From NCBI RefSeq assembly GCF_915070105.1, contig NZ_CAJZFJ010000048.1, positions 1 through 17,187 of the forward strand: 17,187 bases of DNA. Direction: 5' to 3'. The position numbers and the translations under genes are program-made. How positions within the stretch are numbered: the stretch's first letter is position 1; every line of letters begins with the position of its first letter. The notes below the pieces were generated by a model, which saw only the letters and a program-made list of their open reading frames with translations, had not been told where the DNA came from and ran no database searches. The DNA comes from an uncultured Porphyromonas sp. Lineage in GTDB: Bacteria > Bacteroidota > Bacteroidia > Bacteroidales > Porphyromonadaceae. Shown one piece after another: positions 13,506-17,187 of this stretch.

Positions 13506-15728
13506 ATGACACGTATACGCCCATCATGGGCTCTCCCTCTAATGAGTGCACTCATCGCAGGCTCTCTGGAGGCTCAGAGTCTCATCCCCGAGCTATACCC
13601 ACGACCGCAACAAGTCACAGAGAGTCTAGGATGGCTCAAGATGAGCACACCCCTGCGACAGCTGCGCCAGAGGCTAGATACCCTCACCCTCACACAGATC
13701 AGAGAGAGCAAGGGGCTATATGCCAAGGCTAATCTACGCCTTGGGCTAAAGACTGACCCTAGACTCAGCAGCTACCGCACCAAGGTACCTACTCAGGATG
13801 AGAGCTACTACCTAGAGGTCAACTCTAGGGGGATCACCCTCGTGGGTGCAGACTCAGTAGGGCTCTACTATGGACTGCAAAGCCTCCGACAGCTCCTCGC
13901 ATCCAATCAGGTACCTTACTGCAAGATCACTGACTATCCTAGCGTAGGACTACGTGGGGTAGTCGAGGGATTCTACGGCAACCCTTATAGCCATAGCGAC
14001 CGCATCGAGCAGTTCAAGTTCTACGGACGCACCAAGCTCAATACCTATATATATGGCCCAAAGGATGACCCCTACCACAGAGACAAGTGGCGGGAGCTGT
14101 ACCCCGAGCAGGAGCGCAAGCGTATCTCCGAGCTCGTCACACAGGCACACCAGAGAGGTGTACGCTTCGTCTGGGCAATCCATCCTGGACTAGACATCAA
14201 GTGGACCGAAGAGGATCGCAAGGCTGTCGTACGCAAGTGTGAGGATATGTATCGCCTAGGTGTACGCTCCTTCGCAGTCTTCTTTGACGATATAAGTGCA
14301 GACGATGAGTCCGCTCACCATCAGGCAGAGCTCCTCAACTACCTCTACGAGCACTTCGAGAAGACCGGTATGAAGATCGGCTCGCTCATCCTATGCCCCA
14401 CGCAGTACAACCAAGCATGGGCCAAGGGTGCCTACCTCGATATCTTAGGCACGAAGATGAATCCTAAGATCGAGATCATGTGGACAGGAAAGACCGTCGT
14501 CACCATGATCGACCGAGAAACGATGGAGTATGTCAATGCTCGTATCCGCCGCAAGGGATATATCTGGCTTAACTATCCAGTGACAGACTTTGCAGTGGAT
14601 CACATCCTCCTAGGCCCCATGCGAGGAAATGCCTCCGACATCGACCAGCTGGTTAGTGGCTTTGTGGCAAACCCTATGGAGTACGCAGAGGCATCCAAAG
14701 TCGGAGTATTCGGTGTAGCGGATTACCTATGGAATATGAAGGCTTATGATGCAGACCGTGCTTGGGAAGGTGCCGTCAAGGAACTTTACCCTCACTCGAC
14801 AGAGGCCTTCCGCCACTTCGCTCAGGACAACGTCGATCCTGGTGCCAATGGCCATCGCTTCCGACTACAGGGTGAGTCCCGAGATATAGCCCCCGTCATC
14901 GCCCGCTTTAAGGAAAGCCTACTCGAGGGACACGTGGATCGCATCGCATGGAGTAAGCTACAAGATCGCTTCCGTACCATGGCAGAGGATGCCACCATTC
15001 TCCTCGCAGACAAGACAAACGAAGCCCTAAGCAAGGAACTCCGTCCTTGGGTAGAAGTCTACCACCACATGGCTCAGCAAGGGGGACTACTTCTGCGTAT
15101 GCAGCGCCTACTGGCTAAGGGCAAAGCTGAGGAGTTCATGGCTAGCTACAAAGAGCTACAGAGCATCGAAAGCAAGCAAGGAGCTATACGCTCACGTGAC
15201 TTCCCTGGCTCTCTGAACGCTCCTTACCCTAAGCCTGCAGACCAAGTCATAGCTCCCTTCCTCGCTTGGTTCAAGAGACAGCTCTACTCCGGCTACCGCA
15301 AGACCCATACCTACGAGGTAGATAAGCTACCAACTTCACTTATCGAAGCAGGCTCCTACTACATACGTGTCCAAGGTGCCTACCTTACCAATACAACTGA
15401 AGGTGTACAGCTCGTAGCAGAGGCAGATAGCATCAACCCTCAGCGTCAGGTATGGAGCATCTCCCTAGACCAAGAGAGTGGCAACTATATCATCACCAAC
15501 GCACAGGATCAACAGCGTCTCAACTCTTCGCTCAAGCTTACCCGCAGTGCAGATAACCTCAGAGACTCCTTCGTACTCCACCGCAATGACAAGGGACACT
15601 TTGCCCTACAGAATGCCAAGGAGGCACTAGGATACATCTGGGGACTAAAGGACGGAAAGCTTCAGATCATCTACCGCAAGGCTGTCAAGCCCGAGGACTA
15701 CATCCTCGAGCTACAACCTAGGGAATAG
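13506..15728 (+). CDS. Secreted GH84 beta-N-acetylglucosaminidase (O-GlcNAcase-like)
   Basis: Removes terminal beta-linked N-acetylglucosamine, the activity of bacterial GH84 enzymes (NagJ, BtGH84) that act on host glycans and hyaluronan. The 740-residue protein starts with a signal peptide ending near SLEAQ-S (about residue 24). A GH20b-like domain (about 28-140) is followed by the TIM-barrel catalytic domain. That contains VVEGFYGNPYS (152-162) and the catalytic pair Asp261-Asp262 in VFFDDIS, with N-acetyl pocket residues in WTGKTVV and WLNYPVTD. A helical region (about 440-600) follows. The last 120 residues include a QxW motif and are beta-rich, perhaps a ricin-like lectin module. The ATG at 13506 is preferred to a TTG at 13497. 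Location should be periplasm or surface. Confidence 0.93.
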   Translation: MTRIRPSWALPLMSALIAGSLEAQSLIPELYPRPQQVTESLGWLKMSTPLRQLRQRLDTLTLTQIRESKGLYAKANLRLGLKTDPRLSSYRTKVPTQDESYYLEVNSRGITLVGADSVGLYYGLQSLRQLLASNQVPYCKITDYPSVGLRGVVEGFYGNPYSHSDRIEQFKFYGRTKLNTYIYGPKDDPYHRDKWRELYPEQERKRISELVTQAHQRGVRFVWAIHPGLDIKWTEEDRKAVVRKCEDMYRLGVRSFAVFFDDISADDESAHHQAELLNYLYEHFEKTGMKIGSLILCPTQYNQAWAKGAYLDILGTKMNPKIEIMWTGKTVVTMIDRETMEYVNARIRRKGYIWLNYPVTDFAVDHILLGPMRGNASDIDQLVSGFVANPMEYAEASKVGVFGVADYLWNMKAYDADRAWEGAVKELYPHSTEAFRHFAQDNVDPGANGHRFRLQGESRDIAPVIARFKESLLEGHVDRIAWSKLQDRFRTMAEDATILLADKTNEALSKELRPWVEVYHHMAQQGGLLLRMQRLLAKGKAEEFMASYKELQSIESKQGAIRSRDFPGSLNAPYPKPADQVIAPFLAWFKRQLYSGYRKTHTYEVDKLPTSLIEAGSYYIRVQGAYLTNTTEGVQLVAEADSINPQRQVWSISLDQESGNYIITNAQDQQRLNSSLKLTRSADNLRDSFVLHRNDKGHFALQNAKEALGYIWGLKDGKLQIIYRKAVKPEDYILELQPRE

Positions 15729-15745
15729 ACAGATTAACTAGAGAG

Positions 15746-15789
15746 CTAAGGGCGGGGGCGAATAGCCTTCGCCCTTAGTATATTATTTG
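15746..15789 (+). terminator. Terminator after the GH84 gene
   Basis: CTAAGGGCG (15746-15754) pairs over nine bases with CGCCCTTAG (15770-15778), and an alternative stem GGGCGAA with TTCGCCC can form within it. The rightward transcript leaves the stem into TATATTATTT, a good U-rich tail. The right arm includes the stop codon of the convergent pabC gene (15775-15777), so the two convergent ends share one hairpin. Confidence 0.75.
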
Positions 15790-16413
15790 GTTTGGTGTAA
15801 GGGTAATTGCCTCCTCTAGGGGCATCATGGCATTGATAAGGTATATCCTACGGCTACGACGAAGGTCTTCACATGTTAGCCCCGCCTGCTCCTGTACCTT
15901 TCCCTGCTCTAGTAGACGACTTAGTTGAGTGCCCTTCAGTAGAGGTTGCGAGGGTGTTATTAGGTCACCTTTGGGTAGCTCCAGCAGGATGTTGGTGTAG
16001 GTCGTGTCTGTAAGACTCCCATCAGAGCGGACAAAGAGTACTTCCTCTTCCGATGATAGCCCTTGCCCTACACTTAGGAAGAAGCTACGATCAGCATACT
16101 TATAGCGATAAGAGAAATCCTCGGGGAGCTTACACAGACGAAGCCTCTGGATCTGTCTGCGATGGTAGGGAATACTTCGCACCTCGAGTACCTCCTCCCT
16201 GTTATAGTAGAGGGTTACCCGAAAGAGCTCCAACGACTCCGGAGCAGATGAGCATAATGCCTGCTCGACCAAATCAACACCTATATGTCCTCCATGAGCC
16301 AAAGCCGTAGCACGAATGCGCTCTAGGTGGCGAGGAAGATCAACGAAAGCTCCGCTCTCGTATCGAAGGGTATCGATGAAGGTTATTGGGGGATATAGAT
16401 TTTCTGTATACAC
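15775..16413 (-). CDS. pabC: Class IV aminotransferase-fold protein, 4-amino-4-deoxychorismate lyase-like
   Basis: Probably removes pyruvate from 4-amino-4-deoxychorismate, giving 4-aminobenzoate for folate. The 212-residue protein has the class IV PLP-enzyme layout but is shorter than E. coli PabC (about 270). TFIDTLRYESGAF with RHLERI (11-33) opens the fold. The PLP-binding Lys is K105 in YKYADRS. LTDTTYTNI (134-142) and the C-terminal PLLKGT (157-162) and YLINAMMPLEEA (191-202) are characteristic. The start is a GTG at 16413 that overlaps the end of pabB by 31 bases, implying translational coupling. This pairing with pabB is the main reason to choose PabC over a branched-chain or D-amino-acid transaminase. 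The gene ends in the shared hairpin at 15746-15778. Confidence 0.85.
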   Translation of the reverse strand: MYTENLYPPITFIDTLRYESGAFVDLPRHLERIRATALAHGGHIGVDLVEQALCSSAPESLELFRVTLYYNREEVLEVRSIPYHRRQIQRLRLCKLPEDFSYRYKYADRSFFLSVGQGLSSEEEVLFVRSDGSLTDTTYTNILLELPKGDLITPSQPLLKGTQLSRLLEQGKVQEQAGLTCEDLRRSRRIYLINAMMPLEEAITLTPNQIIY

Positions 16414-17187
16414 TCCTCGTATTCGTCCTTTGGCTGGCTATTAATCGTGACACCTCCACCTGATCGATAGTAGAGTTGCCCAGAGTAATCCTGCTCAATA
16501 TAGCGGATCAGCACCGCTGAGTCTAGCTCTGAACCATCATAATACCCGCACACTCCCGTGTAGAAACCTCTCGGGCTATCCTCCGCTTGGCGTATGAGTT
16601 CTACTGTCTTCTCCTTTGGGGCTCCACTGATCGAACCTGCAGGTAGTAGCTCAAGCAACAAGTCCCCGAGAGCCCCTAGATACTTAGGTTGAATCCGCCC
16701 CCGTATCTCTGAGCTCATCTGAAGGAGGTCTCCCCGAGAAGTGTGCAGGCGGGTGAGGTACTTAAATCTAGCCACCTCTACCTCTGTCGCCACACGATTT
16801 AGATCGTTACGCATCAGATCGACTATGGTGCAGTGCTCACAGCCTTCCTTGTAGTCCGTACGAAGACGCTCTGCCGCATCAGGCAGGGTGGCATCAATAG
16901 TTCCCTTCATAGGGTGCGTACTGATCTTACCCTCACGTATCGAGACAAAGCACTCTGGTGAGAACGATACAAACCGCCCGGGCAGTAGTACTCTATACCT
17001 TGCCTGCGAAGTGAGGTAAATCTGCTCTAGACTCGCCTGACAAGTGATGGGGGTTCGCAGAGTAAGGTTGGAGAGGAAGCTATCGCCCCTTAGCAAACCC
17101 CTATGGATAATCTCATATCGACTTAGATAGGAAGCGTAGTCCTCTGGCTCTAGCGATAGCTCTACTGGAGCTACGGAAGCCTCAGGG
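16383..17187 (-). CDS. pabB: Aminodeoxychorismate synthase component I (PabB), 5' end beyond window
   Basis: Converts chorismate plus ammonia or glutamine to 4-amino-4-deoxychorismate. The frame runs off the right edge, so the N-terminus is missing; 267 residues are visible and no real start lies inside (the TTG at 17096 is internal). The chorismate-binding core is complete: YEIIHRGLLRGDSFLSNLT near the visible start, then PMKGT, DLMRNDLNRV, LLPAGSISGAPKEKTV, RGFYTGVCGYY and SGGGVTINSQPKDEY. The Lys in MKGT, where anthranilate synthase has Ala (PIAGT), favours PabB over TrpE. Together with the overlapping pabC gene it forms a p-aminobenzoate unit. A PabA glutaminase partner is not seen here. 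Confidence 0.92.
   Translation of the reverse strand, partial: PEASVAPVELSLEPEDYASYLSRYEIIHRGLLRGDSFLSNLTLRTPITCQASLEQIYLTSQARYRVLLPGRFVSFSPECFVSIREGKISTHPMKGTIDATLPDAAERLRTDYKEGCEHCTIVDLMRNDLNRVATEVEVARFKYLTRLHTSRGDLLQMSSEIRGRIQPKYLGALGDLLLELLPAGSISGAPKEKTVELIRQAEDSPRGFYTGVCGYYDGSELDSAVLIRYIEQDYSGQLYYRSGGGVTINSQPKDEYEECIQKIYIPQ

Overview
The window looks like a piece of a Bacteroidales chromosome, most likely Porphyromonas or a close relative. The clues are matches to the Bacteroidetes promoter consensus (TTTG near -33, TAnnTTTG near -7) at two gene starts, A-rich leaders without strong Shine-Dalgarno sites, a PorT-type small outer-membrane barrel, a menaquinone-type MenA, an AAA_14/DUF4143-like ATPase, a secreted GH84 hexosaminidase, and short Bacteroidetes-style PabB and PabC proteins. 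By eye the GC content is moderate, in the low-to-mid 50s. Genus is an inference; phylum is fairly secure. The tetramer CTAG, rare in many bacteria, is very common here.

Layout. Bases 1-186 hold two near-identical 95-bp tandem repeats that may continue to the left. A MATE multidrug/Na+ exporter (243-1625, +) follows. A long gene-poor stretch (1626-2191) contains a striking long hairpin and ends in the terminator of a convergent outer-membrane beta-barrel gene (2192-2812, -). The leader of that gene carries three adjacent small palindromes. A GT4-type glycosyltransferase (2977-4056, -) lies next, separated by a strong rho-independent terminator from a long leftward gene train. In transcription order that train is ftsE, aspartate kinase, menA, an FtsB/DivIC-like division gene, a small membrane protein, an RluA-family pseudouridine synthase, dsbD and mazG (11857 down to 4176). 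Its gaps are only 1-53 bp, so it is probably one operon or a few overlapping ones.

The 374-bp spacer between ftsE and the next gene on the right carries a good leftward promoter candidate, an array of 23-bp-spaced repeats and a rightward promoter whose -7 box sits in a dyad. It reads rightward into a DUF4143-type AAA ATPase (12232-13476, +) with a Glu-to-Gln change in its apparent Walker B motif. That is followed by a secreted GH84 beta-N-acetylglucosaminidase (13506-15728, +). A terminator at 15746-15789 separates GH84 from a convergent pabC-pabB pair (leftward). pabB is cut off by the right window edge.

How the genes fit together. The train mixes cell-division functions (FtsE, FtsB/DivIC-like), cell-wall/amino-acid precursor supply (aspartate kinase), respiratory quinone synthesis (MenA), redox protein maintenance (DsbD), RNA modification (RluA) and nucleotide-pool cleaning (MazG). 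This is a housekeeping set rather than a single pathway. PabB and PabC together make 4-aminobenzoate for folate. The exporter, surface barrel and GH84 enzyme are the environment-facing parts. I did not find a clear new defence or mobile system. The best unexplained signals are non-coding: the repeats at both ends of the story, the long hairpin, and the clustered palindromes.
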